The position numbers and the translations under genes are program-made. Of a DNA stretch of 64,000 nt, positions 46,624-58,082 are shown in pieces. The number at the start of each line of letters is the position of its first letter. Position 1 is the first letter of the stretch. Below the pieces are notes generated by a model. That model saw only the letters and a list, made by a program, of their open reading frames with translations. It searched no databases and was not told the DNA's origin. The stretch is from Cryptomeria japonica (Eukaryota > Streptophyta > Pinopsida > Cupressales > Cupressaceae), in NCBI RefSeq assembly GCF_030272615.1, contig NC_081414.1, positions 46,678,501-46,742,500 on the forward strand, read 5' to 3'.

Positions 46624-49150
46624 CAAATGAGCTTCCACCTTCACGTGGTTGGCCTTGTTAAGTAGAGAATATTAAACTATTCTTGAAACAAAGAGAAGCT
46701 CAATAAGGTAACACACTTTTCAATATTTCATTATGCTCCACTGTTATTCTTATTTATGCTAAGTATCTTGTTTTCAGGTTACATATTCAGTGTTGCAGGT
46801 TGTGAACATGCTTCTATGAGACATTTCCCCATTACAAGTGAATGCATGCCTCATTGGTTTTGGGAGTTTATTTTATTCTAGAATAGATAGACTTCCTCTG
46901 TTCATTCCTTAACATCTATTCATTTTGTTTTAGAATAGACACACTATCTCATTGGGATCCGTGCCAATCTCTAACTCTCTATTGGACATTCATTCTCATA
47001 AAATGGAGTCTAATTGTAGGGTAAGTGCATTTTAAAATTATGTATGAAGATGGATAACAAATGTCGGGGTAGATACTAAAATATATTTAAAATATATATT
47101 GCATATAATGAAAGTATAAATGCTTCCCAGGTAACTTGAGAAATGAAGATTTGGCGGGATGGAGATCATGATATATGTGTTTGGTCAACCCCTCTCTCTT
47201 CTCCTTTATTACCTCAAATATTACATTTTCTCAAGTTTTTCTTCTGTATTGTCAACTTTTGCTTCAGCCTATGTATTTTTGCCTCATCTTTCATATGTAG
47301 GTTGCTTGCTTTCTTCTATGTATTCCACTTTTGAAGGATCCTCACAATAGAGACCTCAGATCTTTCCATAAATGTTTAAGCTTCCCACAATCGTTTCACA
47401 ATAATTTTACCCCTTCCCCACCTTTTCCCATCCTCAAATTACATGATTACTCATATCCCACATGGCTTTGTACCCAAACCCTTCTTTTACTAATCATTCA
47501 TGTTCCCTATGAAAACAAACTCTTTCTTCTCACTACCAACTCAATCTAGGATTCATTTGACATCTCTCTAATCTCTTCAAACACTTATCACTCATTCTAA
47601 GCCTCATTAAAACCCAAACAACTCTAACTCAAATCAAGTTTAATATGTTTGATAAGGTCTCTAAGGTCTAAGGTGCCAAAAGTAGAAAAAGTGGGAAAAA
47701 GCTGTAAAAAGTGCAAAAATGCAACTTTTATTTTTGTAAATGTTGCATATGAGTTCTTAGCCATCGGTTGAAAAGGGAGTGGTTAAAGTTTGTAACTATC
47801 ATATGGGCCTATAAATTCCTAAAGTTAGTCGAGTTTGAGTAGAGAAGGTGATGCAGAGTGACCAATGGTTCTTCAAGTACTCTTAGGGTTTATTCATGAT
47901 GTAGAGCATCATGGGAATCCATCCAAGTGTCTTAGGAACCAACTAATCCAATTCTTCATTTCAACATATCAATAATTCATTAGAGGCATTTCCCACATAA
48001 CAACACTCCTTACTTAAGCATGGAATTTGTTGGATCTCAAATCAACAGATTGGATATGTTCTAAGGAAATGCCAACTCCTATCTTCAAACTCTCCAATTG
48101 ATCTAGCCATCTTGTGGAGTGAACCAATTAAGTTGCTAACTCCCTCACTTTAGGTTCTACAAGACCTAGGTGGGTATACCTACTCACTAGTTATTTCTTT
48201 TAACTAATGCTTTTTATAGCAGATTCAATGTTCACTTTGGTTTGTTCCCTATCTTATAATGGCATAAGGTCCCAAAATAGAGTGCTACTGATGAGTTCAA
48301 GATTGTTGTTGTAGAGGCTATTCGATCTTTATGCTTGAAGCCTCTATATTGTTATAGAATTCATGTTTCTTATTTTTGTTATCTACTAACCTTAATCTTC
48401 CCTATTGATATCAACTTATTCCCTACTCTCTATCTACTTTATCAATCCTACTACTTGAACTAAATTGAAGTGTATTCAATATGGAAAAGTAAATTATTGT
48501 TTTGAGTAAATAATTGAGTAATGATTAGTGCCTCTCCTTCTATTGGGTCACATAGTCTATGTCTTCCAGGATCCCACATATAACTCCTATGTGATAGTTT
48601 TTTAAATCCACCCTTCTGATGGATCTGTCAGTTGTCCTACTCCCAAGTGTTTATAAATTGACTTCTTCCACTACAATTCACTTAAATGAGTTTAACTTTC
48701 CTTCTAAAAGACCAATTAAGAAAGAAATATAAGGAACAATTATGTTTCACATACAATCTTGTTTTTTCAAATTGAAAATGAAAGCACCCAATTTTCCACA
48801 CTGACAAATTTTTAAAGCAACCTTATCTATTCTAGATAATAACATAAGAGAATAAGTTACTGAAACAACATTTATCCATAGCACATGTAGAAGCAATGCA
48901 AATGCTTGTATTGCTTAAAATTTTGAACATGAAAATAGTCTTCTTGTTGATGATATCTTAATATTAAAAAACTCTCCTCATACTTATATGAGAGCCAAAT
49001 AGTTTCAAAATGAAAGGGTGTGCCCCTTTGAAAGTCATTAACTAACTAAATGTCTTTTCCACTATAATTGAGCATAAACAAATTTAACATCCCCAAATGA
49101 TTGATGTATTCTGCATCCTTGTAGCAACAAACAACTTTTCTCCATCTCTT
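46624..49150. other. No gene seen
   Basis: 2.5 kb of non-coding sequence. Frames at 47143-47549 are Phe/Leu/Ser-rich by composition and overlap one another, so they are not supported. Confidence 0.55.
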
Positions 49151-49159
49151 CATATCATA

Positions 49160-52100
49160 TTATAACTTGGAGAACTCATATACCAATAAATTGACATGGG
49201 ATGCAAAGTTCTCTTTTGTGTCTAGCTTCTCATTTGCCTTGTCAAGGATTCCTGTCAACTTGATTTGCCATTGTTCTAGTGACACAAGGTCTCCATTGTG
49301 AATAATTGAAGGCATTCGGGGTGTGTTGGCATTTTCCAATGTCTGAATATCATTATTCAGTTCTTTACCAAACCTATGGCATGCTTCCATGAATGCATGC
49401 CCTTCGCCCTTTTCCTCTATAGTCATTGAGTCATGCGTGTTCATTACTTCCTGCAAATGCTCTTGTAATCTCATATTCTCATTTAGGGCCTTTATGGTGT
49501 CGGTGTATGTCCTCCAGAAATTGGTTGAGTATGACATCATGGCTTTGAACCGGTGGTTCACCACGTCACTCATAAGTTTGTTTGTTCTCCTTTTGGCTCC
49601 CTTGAGTTTCTTCACCAATTTCTCATTCTTTAACCACCAATAGGTTGCATCTTGCAAGGTCTCAATGAGGATTCCTTAATTTCAGTGATCCTAGGTGCTG
49701 ATTCTAGTTGCAATGCTTTATCTTGCCAATGTTGTTTTTCCACTTGCACCTTTTTATATAGTTCTTTGAGTGTATGGTTTTCTCTAACCAAGTACTCAAT
49801 CTGATCCTTGTTTAGCTTGGCCACATCCAGTTTTAATTGTGCAGTTATCCTTGGATCTATTTTTCCCACTTGTTGAATCATAAGGTGCCCGAAAGATTCA
49901 TTAGTTTATACAAGGATTGGCCTCTTATTTCTGGGGTATAAGGCCCATAGTAATAAAGCCTTTTGATCTGGATCATATCTAGAACCAAAGAATATTCTAT
50001 TGATCTTGACTGACACAATCTGTTTTCCATGGTGCTTCTTCTTCAAGAAACTATCAAACAAAAGGGTAGCCTTCATCTCCCACCCGGGATAAATGATCAC
50101 ACCTGCTTCTTTGAGTAACTGCCTCCCCCTTTTAGGGGTCATTTCTTTCATTTCTTTATCAGTGTCCTCTTATAGCAATTGCAAATTTTCCTCCTTATTT
50201 CTCTCTCCTTCTTGTTGTCTCATTATCTTTCCCTATATTGACATAAGAAAGTATTAAATTCCGATGTATGGATGAAATCTTAATTTGATATGAACTCTTC
50301 ATATTCCAAGATCCTGGTGTCATCCACTTCTTGCACATGATATTGGCCTATAGCCAAATTCATATGTTGCTCATATCCAAACCTAGGTGGAGACATATTG
50401 TCCTGTGAATCAGTAGGAATATATTCAACAGTTGATTGGGGAGATAAATGTGCTTTGGGTTTAGCTTCCCTCACACTTTTAGACCTATTTTTGAAAACAT
50501 ATTGTAGAACTTTATTTACAATCTCCAACTCATCTAGCAACAATTTATCAGTTATGGCCACAGGATCATCAATCCCCTCCAAAATTTTCTCATTGATCTT
50601 CCCTTGACTGACCTTCCACTCATATGCTTTGGAAATTTTATCATAAGTTGCCCTTTTCTTCATTTCCTCTTCTCTTTCCATATTCCTGATTAAATCATCA
50701 ATCATCATAGGGGTATGCTCACTAGCTTTCAACTTTTGTGATGTTCTGGCTCCTCGTATGTAGCCTTCTAGGTCAAAGTTGGGTTTTTGTTCCCCTTCCA
50801 CAAGGTGGTAGTACTCTAACTTGTTTTGCAACAAATTATAACCTTTTGAACCTTAAACAATAAAATCTGAAAACACTAATAGTCCAGGCACTATTTATTG
50901 CTTTCCATGATCTGTGAGATGTTTTGTATTGGCTTGAGACAATTGCCTAATAATTTCTAGGTAAGAAACCCTATTTGGTACTACCATTTGGAGCAAAAAG
51001 GGTTCTCGATCAAATCCATATACCGTAATCTGTGTATAATCTAGGAAGCAATACCAATCTCCCCAAACCCCAAATATGGGTTATTTAGCTCTGTTCGTCA
51101 AATTCTTTTGGTCTTAAAAATTTCTTAATCTGTGGAGAGAATGAAAAATCACAAGGGTATCCTAGCACTCTATGCAGAGGCTTCACAAAGAATTCTTGAA
51201 AATACATGTATTGACTATTGGTGTATATTTGATCCCAGGCTGACAACCACAACTGAACAGGTTTATGGACTCCAACCTTATCATATTCTTTGACACCTAG
51301 ATCTTCAACCCATAACCCTATCTCTTGTCCAACATAGAGCAATAGGTGTACCAAGTGGGAGTATTGTTTGAAATGGATGTTAATCATGTCACTCTTTAAT
51401 TTTTCAAGCCCATGGTTCATAGTGTTTGCTAAGAAAGTGGCATAATCAAACATGCGAGGGTCTTTAGTCTAAATATCCACACTAATAACCATGGCGATAA
51501 TATCCATAAGGGGAGAAGCTTCTACACCCAAAACTTGTGCCACACAATAGTATGTATATTTGAAATATGGGAGGAACAAATTGACATCAAATGGGGCTTT
51601 CTCATCATCTTTGAATGGAATGATAGATCTTCCTAACATTGGTCTATGTGGAGGAAGCATCCATCACTTGTAGATATGCTCCATATTAAAGTACTCTTGT
51701 GTGAGTTTTCTCATATCAATGTTCTCTTCACATCCCTACTCCAATTCGAACACTTTCTCAATGTAATCCTTGGTGATGCGTATCAAGGGGATACCCATGT
51801 AGTCATAAATGTCTTTTGTCTTAGGGTCATACCTATCCACCAATGCTTTTATCAACTCTATGCTTACCAAGACATTGGGGACTACAAGCCACCCTAAATT
51901 CAATATCCATAAGTTACATACTGGCTCTACTGTGGATCTCCTCACATAACTAAAGATAAAAAGTTCATGACCTCAAATTTCTGTCCAAATATCCCCTAGG
52001 TTTTCAAATTTATCTTCCAACCCCTCATCATCTGACATGATTTTTTTTGAATGATGACTTGAGGCAAGGAATTGGTCCAACAAGTCTTGGTCTAGAGGTC

Positions 52101-52206
52101 TCCCTTCTTTCTTTTGTCATTTAGGTTTTTTTTCCTCCCTAATTTCCTGAGGTTGGGGGTCTTTTCTTTTTCTAGCCCTGGTTTTTTTAGATAACGACAC
52201 CTCCAT
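49160..52206 (-). pseudogene. Long decayed ORF of an unidentified TE-like protein
   Basis: Reading left from an ATG at 52206, the minus strand carries about 1000 codons of sequence with stops but one dominant frame in each block. It starts MEVSLSKKTRARKRKDPQPQ, then EPVCNLWILNLGWLVVPNVL, DYMGIPLIRITKDYIEKVFE (~51790), PFDVNLFLPYFKYTYYCVAQ (~51570) and VEDLGVKEYDKVGVHKPVQL (~51290). Next come GDWYCFLDYTQITVYGFDRE, an acidic/basic middle (50280-50834), PGWEMKATLLFDSFLKKKHH (~50080) and a coiled-coil C-terminus (49160-49881). Several stops are TGA or TAG at places where CGA or CAG would fit. No LTRs could be paired around it and no enzyme motif is visible. A non-autonomous retroelement ORF is the best guess. 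Confidence 0.55.
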
Positions 52207-52449
52207 CTCAGATGTAATGCTTAAAGAATGTGGATTGGAAGAGAACTTACTAGTTTTGCAGAGTAAACCCAATTGCAGAAGCTTTCACAAAATCACTCAG
52301 CCTTTGATCGCTTCGAGCTTCTCTCTCTTGATGAATTTATCAGACAATTGTGACCATTCTATTAGTTGAGTTCATCTATTATGTGCAACGGTCATAAAGA
52401 AACTTGATTTGAATTTATTGTGACATGACTTGTTTAGGTTTGTGTGGGA

Positions 52450-52778
52450 TTTCACAGCAGAATGATTAAACTTTCCTCTTTTCAAAGTCTGTTTTTGTTT
52501 GTGAATCATCATGAGTTCTCATCGATATTACTCTGCCTCTATTTTGGTTTTGATAAAACATACCACTTTGGCCATCTACTTATCGTTCTCATCGACACCT
52601 TGTTTTCATTGAAAAGATCTTATTTTGATGAAACACCTTCTTTTCCAACGATGCTTGTTTTCAATGAAACTTACTCTGTCGCCACGAGGTTTAGCAACTT
52701 CTTCGATATCCTCTTTTTATCGAAAGGCAAGGTTTTGATAGAACATATTGCTTCTCTTTGATGTACAAAATTTGATGA
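52450..52778. repeat. Degenerate TTTTCATYGAAA repeats, interrupted by element E
   Basis: Near-palindromic phrases such as TTTTGATAAAAC, TTTTCATTGAAAAG, TTTTGATGAAAC, TTTTCAATGAAAC, TTTTTATCGAAAG and TTTTGATAGAAC recur about every 20-55 bp. The same style continues at 56790-57010 on the other side of element E (for example CTTTCATCAAAAG, TTCAATGAAAC), so it is one repeat region into which E inserted. Confidence 0.5.
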
Positions 52779-53107
52779 TGTTAGAGTAATCTTTTATAAG
52801 CTAATAATTATTTATTTAATTATTAGTCTATTATACTCTATTCTTAAGCTAAACTTAGGAATCTTATAGTTCTTTAGGGTTTTCACCTTTAGGGTTTCAA
52901 GTATCCTCTTATAAGGATTCTCTCTTTGTATTTTCATAACAATTATAATTATTGAGTTGCATTCTTGTTGCATAATCAATATGACTCCTCTTTTCTGGAT
53001 CTGTGAATTTTGGGCTCCATAGCTTTTTTGCTTCTCTCCTTCTATGATAGGTTTACATGCAGGTGATCTTTGGGAGTTGTAGAGTTGATTTTTCCTCAAC
53101 TCCAATA
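52779..53107 (+). repeat. 5' LTR of element E
   Basis: 329 bp, starting TGTTAGAGTAATC and ending CAACTCCAATA. By hand count it differs from the 3' copy at about 26 positions. Confidence 0.94.
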
Positions 53108-53350
53108 TGGTATCAGAGCCTACATCTATTGCTACTTGTTCCTAATTTTTCAGAAGATTTTTGGAGGAAAGTTTCAAGTTTTTTTCAAATCTTTTTTATT
53201 GTTCTTGGGAGCTATAGAGTTGATTTTTCCTCAACTCCAATATGGTATCAGAGCTCCAGATCTGCATGCGCCTGTTCTCTTCATGAGATTTTTTGGACCT
53301 TGTTCTTTAGATTTGAGTATTCAAGGGTTTATGCAGTTGTTTTTTTTCAT
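53063..53350 (+). repeat. Tandem duplication of the LTR end plus primer-binding site in element E
   Basis: 'Ggag(t/c)t(g/a)tagagttgatttttcctcaactccaatatggtatcagagc' occurs at about 53070-53119 and again at about 53210-53254, roughly 140 bp apart, and the following bases also align (TTCAGAAGATTTTTGGA against TTCATGAGATTTTTTGGA). The element therefore has two potential primer sites, at 53108 and 53243. Confidence 0.85.
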
Positions 53351-54179
53351 TTCTAGGGGTAGCTGATTTTTTGGTTCATTTTGGTGCCAAAAAGACCTCA
53401 GAGTTGGATTCAGAAGGTCGATTCCATGAATTTTGATATATAATTTGCCTATTTTTAGTGACAAGGGCATCTGGGCCATGATTTTTTCATTGACATGCTT
53501 TATGAGGCACAAAAATCTGCACGATTGTACCTGCAAATGCGTCAGAAAATTTTCGTAAAAAAAAAAATAAATAAATAATTTTATTTTTTTAAACCCTCTT
53601 TATGCCCTAAAAGAGGGGTTTTTTTCTTTTGGTTGTAACTTGGTCATACGAAGGCGCTTTTTCAAAAACCTTATATCGTTGGAAAGATTTTTTCAAGCTC
53701 TATCCAGATCTAGAGGTTTGAACTTTTTCTTTTTCTTTTTTGATGACATTTTTTTCTGTCAAAGCCATAGGTTCATTTTTGCACTTCGGGAGACATCACT
53801 TGAGCATCCGAACTCCATTTTTTGAAAACTTTATATTGTTGGAAAGCTTGTCCTATGTAATTTCCATTCATATGAGTGTTCTTTCTAGATTTTTCTCCAG
53901 GTATATTTTATTCAATTTTTTTCTTTTCAACACTCTAGTGAATATCTTGGATGTTTCAGGTCCTTGGATCTTTTTCTTTGAGTAGGATGTCTCATCTTTG
54001 GCTTTCTATTTCTAGTATTTTGTCTCTTCTTATCATTGTAGCATTTTATTTATGCAAACACATTGAGATAAAGTGTCACCATGCATTGTATACTTAGGAT
54101 CTTGCACTTCTTGTGTCTTTATTGTACATGCACTAGTTATAAAGTGCCATGGGGGGGTTGATGTTTGCCATCTACCTTT
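53121..54179 (+). other. Non-coding interior of element E, left part
   Basis: T-rich leader-like sequence. The phrase 'ttcaaaaaccttatatcgttggaaagattttttc' near 53660 recurs as 'ttgaaaactttatattgttggaaagcttg' near 53820. Frames at 53640-53985 are Phe-rich by composition and unsupported. Element F is inserted at its right end. Confidence 0.6.
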
Positions 54180-54591
54180 TGTTAGGGTTTCTAGCAGATC
54201 CGAAGCAAATATGAACTAACAAATATATGTAGATTTAAATACAAAAGATAAAGAAATAAAACAGGACACAGATAACATAGAGATTTAATGTGGTTCACCC
54301 AGAATGGGTTACGTCCACCATACACAGCCATCCAATCTTTCTTATTATCCAAGAAAAATAGTACATCAACCAACCTATGCCTTAAGCATCCTAGCCACTT
54401 ATAACATGCATTTTTAGGGCAACAAACAAAGTCAGCCTTTTTAGGGTTTTATTACAATGTCGGTTTTCATCAACAAAAAAATGGCAAAAAAAAAATTCCT
54501 CGGGGGTTGTCACCCCTAAACCCCCTCAGACCCCGATGAGAATACATGTTGAGTGTACAGTACTTTGCTGATCAATCACCACATATCAACA
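54180..54591 (-). repeat. 3' LTR of element F
   Basis: 412 bp. On the minus strand it starts TGTTGATATGTGGTGATTG and ends CTAGAAACCCTAACA. Its first ~60 bp match the remnant at 55693-55756. Confidence 0.88.
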
Positions 54592-54691
54592 ATCTCCCAC
54601 TTAGAGACTAATACTAGATGACACCACTGTACTTGCAACATCCATTGGATAAAACACTGGGACTCGACTGGTATAAATTCCACAATTATCA

Positions 54692-55690
54692 ATCAAGAAG
54701 ACCAACAAAAACTGATGAAGAAATCAGCTTCTCCTGTGGAATTGCCTTCTTGAACATATCGACAAGCTTCTCACTTGTGTGAATCTTCTCAAGCCGTAGC
54801 TGACCCTCCTCCAAAACAGTCCAGATGAAGTGGTACCTGAGCTAAATGTGCTTTGTCCTTGAATGAAAAGAAGAGTTCTTTGCAAGATGAATGGCACTCT
54901 AGCTATCAGTATACAATGGGTGATCCTCTTGTGTCTGACCCAATTCCTTCAGAAAATACTATAACCAAATCATCTCCTTGCTAGTTTCTATATCAGCAAC
55001 ATACTCAGCTTCAGTGGTTGAAAGTGCAACAACCTTTTGCAGCCTAGAAATCCAACTGACTGCAGTTCCCCCTATGGTAAAAACATACCCTGTAGTACTC
55101 CTCCATGAATCAATATCACCTACCAGATCAAAGTCAACAAATCCACTCAGAGCAGCATTAGATCCTTTGAAACATAATACCTTTGTAGTAGTTCCTTTCA
55201 AATACTGAAGAATCCATTTCATAGCATTCCAATGTTCCATACCCAGATTACTCATAAACCTACTCACAACTCCCACTGCATGTGCAATATCTGGCCTTGT
55301 GCATACCATTGCATACATCAGACTACCAACAACTGATGAATATAGGATGTTAGACATTTTATTTACCTCTTCCTGTTCCTTTGGGCACATCTCCTTAGTC
55401 AATTTGAAATGACAAGCCAAAGGTGTACTAACTGCTTTTGCATCTTGCATGTTAAATCTTTTCAACACCTTCTTTATATACTCGCTTTGGGACAAATTCA
55501 AGGTTCTATTTTTCTTGTCCCATGTAATCCTCATACCGAGAATTCACTTAGTTGCACCCAAATCCTTCATAGCAAATGACTTGGCTAATTTCTATTTAAG
55601 ATCATCTATATGTTGCATGTTAGACCCAACAACAAGCATGTCATCAACATAAAGCAACAGAATAATCTAACAAGCAACAGCATAAGGATG
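54692..55690 (-). pseudogene. pol: Element F reverse transcriptase (C-terminal) and RNase H
   Basis: The minus strand begins in mid reverse transcriptase with LLYVDDMLVVGSNMQHIDDL (YVDD at 55640-55651). It then continues through SEYIKKVLKRFNMQDAK, VGSLMYAMVCTRPDIAHAVG, MKWILQYLKGT, ALSTTEAEYVADIETSKEM, LYTDS*SAIHLAKN, RTKHI*LRYHFI and EKLVDMFKKAIPQEKL. The block 55534-54959 is a single clean frame of 191 residues, which is well preserved next to the other elements. Stops in DS*SAIH and KHI*LR are TAG where the family has Gln. These domains copy RNA into DNA and digest the template. Catalytic YVDD is present, but the N-terminal fingers and palm are deleted. Confidence 0.95.
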
Positions 55691-55692
55691 TT

Positions 55693-55756
55693 AGACCCCA
55701 ACGAGAATACGTGTTGAGTGTATAGTACTTTGTTGATCAGTCACCACATATCAACA
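55693..55756 (-). repeat. Remnant of the 5' LTR of element F
   Basis: 64 bp matching the outer end of the F LTR (54528-54591) and ending at the target duplication. The deletion joins it directly to reverse transcriptase sequence. Confidence 0.85.
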
Positions 55757-56439
55757 CCTTTGTCATTTGAGTGTTCCTTCCACGACATTAGCCTCATGAT
55801 GTGTGTCAAGTGAGTGTTCCTTCCATGACACTATGTACTTTCTCTGCACCTTCGATGTTTTTAGATCTTCGTCATGCAATTCTTGTTGGTCATTCTTTTC
55901 AATGTACTTGTCCCTCTCCCTTTTTAGCATTATGGGGAGGTTTGTCCTATTGGTTCTAATGCTTCCTTGGTTCGATTGATCGGCTCTTCAGGCTTTGGTG
56001 TTTCTTCCATCAATATCTTCGAGTTCAGTTGTTTGCCTTTGTTTTCCATCTGATTCAAGTACTGTCATTTGAGGGCATTCATGCAGATTACAGTTTTCTC
56101 TACCTGGTCATGTTCTATTTTAGTGGAGGTTCTTTAGATCAATAGTTACTCTTCGATAGTGTTTGCAATTATTTCATGCTTTAGTGATGTTCTTCATTCT
56201 CTTATTTTTGTTCCTATCTTCTGGAACACTCTTGTTTGGAGGCTTCTTAGTCCTTCACTTGAGCTTCCATCTCTTCTTGGAGAGGATTTTTGTTCCCATA
56301 GGGTTTTCTCTTTTTCCTCCACTTTACAGAGATTTTATTGTACTTGGGTACCTCATCAGGCCTAGTTAGCGAGACCTATTGTTGCTTTCCTACATTTTTT
56401 ACATGTTTTTTTAGTCCTTAGTTGTTTTTTGGCTACTCC

Positions 56440-56460
56440 CTAAGTTCATCTTAAGGGGGG
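56440..56460 (+). other. Polypurine tract region of element E
   Basis: CTAAGTTCATCTTAAGGGGGG is followed by the 3' LTR; the first base of that LTR is G instead of T (GGTTAGAG against TGTTAGAG). Confidence 0.8.
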
Positions 56461-56789
56461 GGTTAGAGTAATCTTTTCTTAGCTAATAATTATTTATTTA
56501 ATTATTAGTCTATTATACTCTATGCTTAAGCTAAGCTTATGAATCTTATAATTCTTTAGGGTTTTCACCTTTAGGGTTTCGAGTATCCTATTATAAGGAT
56601 TCTCTCTTTGTATTTTCATAACAATTGTAGTTATTGAATTGCATTCTTGTTGCACAATCAATATGATTCCTCTTTTTTGGATCTTTGAATTCTAGCCTCC
56701 ATAGCTTTTTTGCTTCTCTCCTTCTGTGACAGGTTTGCATGCAAGTGATCTTTGGGAGCTGTAGAGTTGATTTTTCCTCAACTCAAATA
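56461..56789 (+). repeat. 3' LTR of element E
   Basis: 329 bp, partner of 52779-53107. It ends CTCAAATA, followed by the target duplication GATGA. Confidence 0.94.
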
Positions 56790-57154
56790 GATGAAACATT
56801 TGGTTTAGCTAATAATCTTTTGGGTCACACCAATACTCTCCTTTCATCAAAAGACACGGTTTTGGTAGAATCATTGCTTCTTTCTTCGATGTATAGGGTT
56901 CAATGAAACTAGCGGTTTCATTAAGATCTTTTCAAGCTTTATTGATCCTTTCTTTTCAATGATAGCTTATTTCTTTCGATGATTATGGCATGTATTTCAT
57001 CAAAACAGGAAATACTAAAGTGAACTTAGGGGATCGACTTCGGGGATAACTTTAAGAAACCACCCCCCGGGCAATTGTGTAAAATCCTAGCTAATCAAAC
57101 ACTATTTTCGGGGGAAAATTTTCATAATGATGGTGGATTTTTTTTTCAAAATAG

Positions 57155-57440
57155 GGCAAAAAATTATTTTGTATTGGCAATTTTTTCTAGGGTATGAAAA
57201 TTCCATAAATTTATGGCGAATTATACCTTGTTCTATGGGGAAAATATATATTGTAGGAGGCAAATATTTTTTGTTAAAAGGAACAAATATATAATTGTAT
57301 GGGCGAAAAATTTTACTCCAAACGAAAAATTATTTAAATTTATTGGCGATTTTTATCTACCGCTTGAAAATTATTTAATTTTTTTTGGCAAATATTTTGT
57401 TATTTATGAAAAAATATATAATTTATTGGCGATTTCATGA
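57155..57440. repeat. 42-bp minisatellite with GGCRAATTTTT repeats
   Basis: GGC followed by an A/T-rich stretch recurs at 57176, 57215, 57259, 57302, 57345, 57387 and 57428, so intervals are 39, 44, 43, 43, 42 and 41 bp. Units align to GGCRAATWTTTT, a variable centre, GAAAAAATATATAATTTATT. A partial unit starts at 57155. The open frame at 57213-57440 is a by-product. Confidence 0.8.
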
Positions 57441-58082
57441 ATTCATTGTCATTAATAGACAAGGCACATCACATCAGTACATCACATTGAGTCCAAACAC
57501 TGCACGATGTATCAATAAGCATGGCCTCTTTGACACATGAATGGTGACACATACCTAAAATCCATCAATGATTTTAAACCATTCGATGATCGTAGATCAA
57601 TGGCTGAAGTTTTATTTCGGCCCAATTTTCTGAAGAGAACATAGCTCACCAGAAAGTGCTTAGAATGGAATTGGATTCAATAGACATGTATCAAATGTCA
57701 CGAATCACGATCGATAATTTTAGTCGTTTAATATAAATCTATTCACTTACTGCAATCCACTCTATCCCACGACTTCCAATGTGGTACTTGCCAAATTGGT
57801 ACTGGTTTATAGTTGTTTCCAATTTCTCACACTCGTGCATTTATGGGAAAGATTTGTAGAGATACAAAAGATTTTAAAAAAATTAAAGCAATTAATATGG
57901 TTAGAGAAGTAATTATTACAATCAAGAGCTTCAATTATTTATATACAATCTCTACTTCTTTCATCTTTAATTAGCCTTTTCCATTTGCTAGATAAATCAT
58001 CGGAGCTCACGATATTTGAATTCTTCCTCTAGTTTAGGTTTATAGGCTTAGGTTGTTTAATTTGTTAATCTTATTTCTCTAG
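57441..58082. other. No gene seen
   Basis: AT-rich spacer. It ends in a pyrimidine-rich stretch TTATTTCTCTAG just before the ATG at 58083, which would make an acceptable 3' splice site. Confidence 0.5.

Larger units (their letters stand above)
54180..55756 (-). mobile_element. Element F: internally deleted Copia element inside E (minus strand)
   Basis: It runs from TGTTAGGGTTTCTAG to ATATCAACA with an exact target duplication CCTTT (54175-54179 and 55757-55761). On the minus strand it has only the last part of the 5' LTR-side sequence (about 64 bp at 55693-55756), the C-terminal half of reverse transcriptase, RNase H, a polypurine tract (AAGTGGGAGAT, 54592-54602) and a full 3' LTR. Gag, protease, integrase, the primer site and most of one LTR are gone. 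Confidence 0.92.
52779..56789 (+). mobile_element. LTR element E: non-coding Copia-type element
   Basis: LTRs of 329 bp (52779-53107 and 56461-56789), a perfect primer site TGGTATCAGAGCC (53108-53120), a polypurine tract and an exact target duplication GATGA (52774-52778 and 56790-56794) define the element. Without the inserted element F it is about 2.4 kb and has no gag or pol homology. Its end ('gtacttgggtacctcatcaggcctagtta' and 'ccctaagttcatcttaagggggg') resembles the end of the full Copia element at 10422-16977, so it is likely a non-autonomous relative. Confidence 0.95.
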
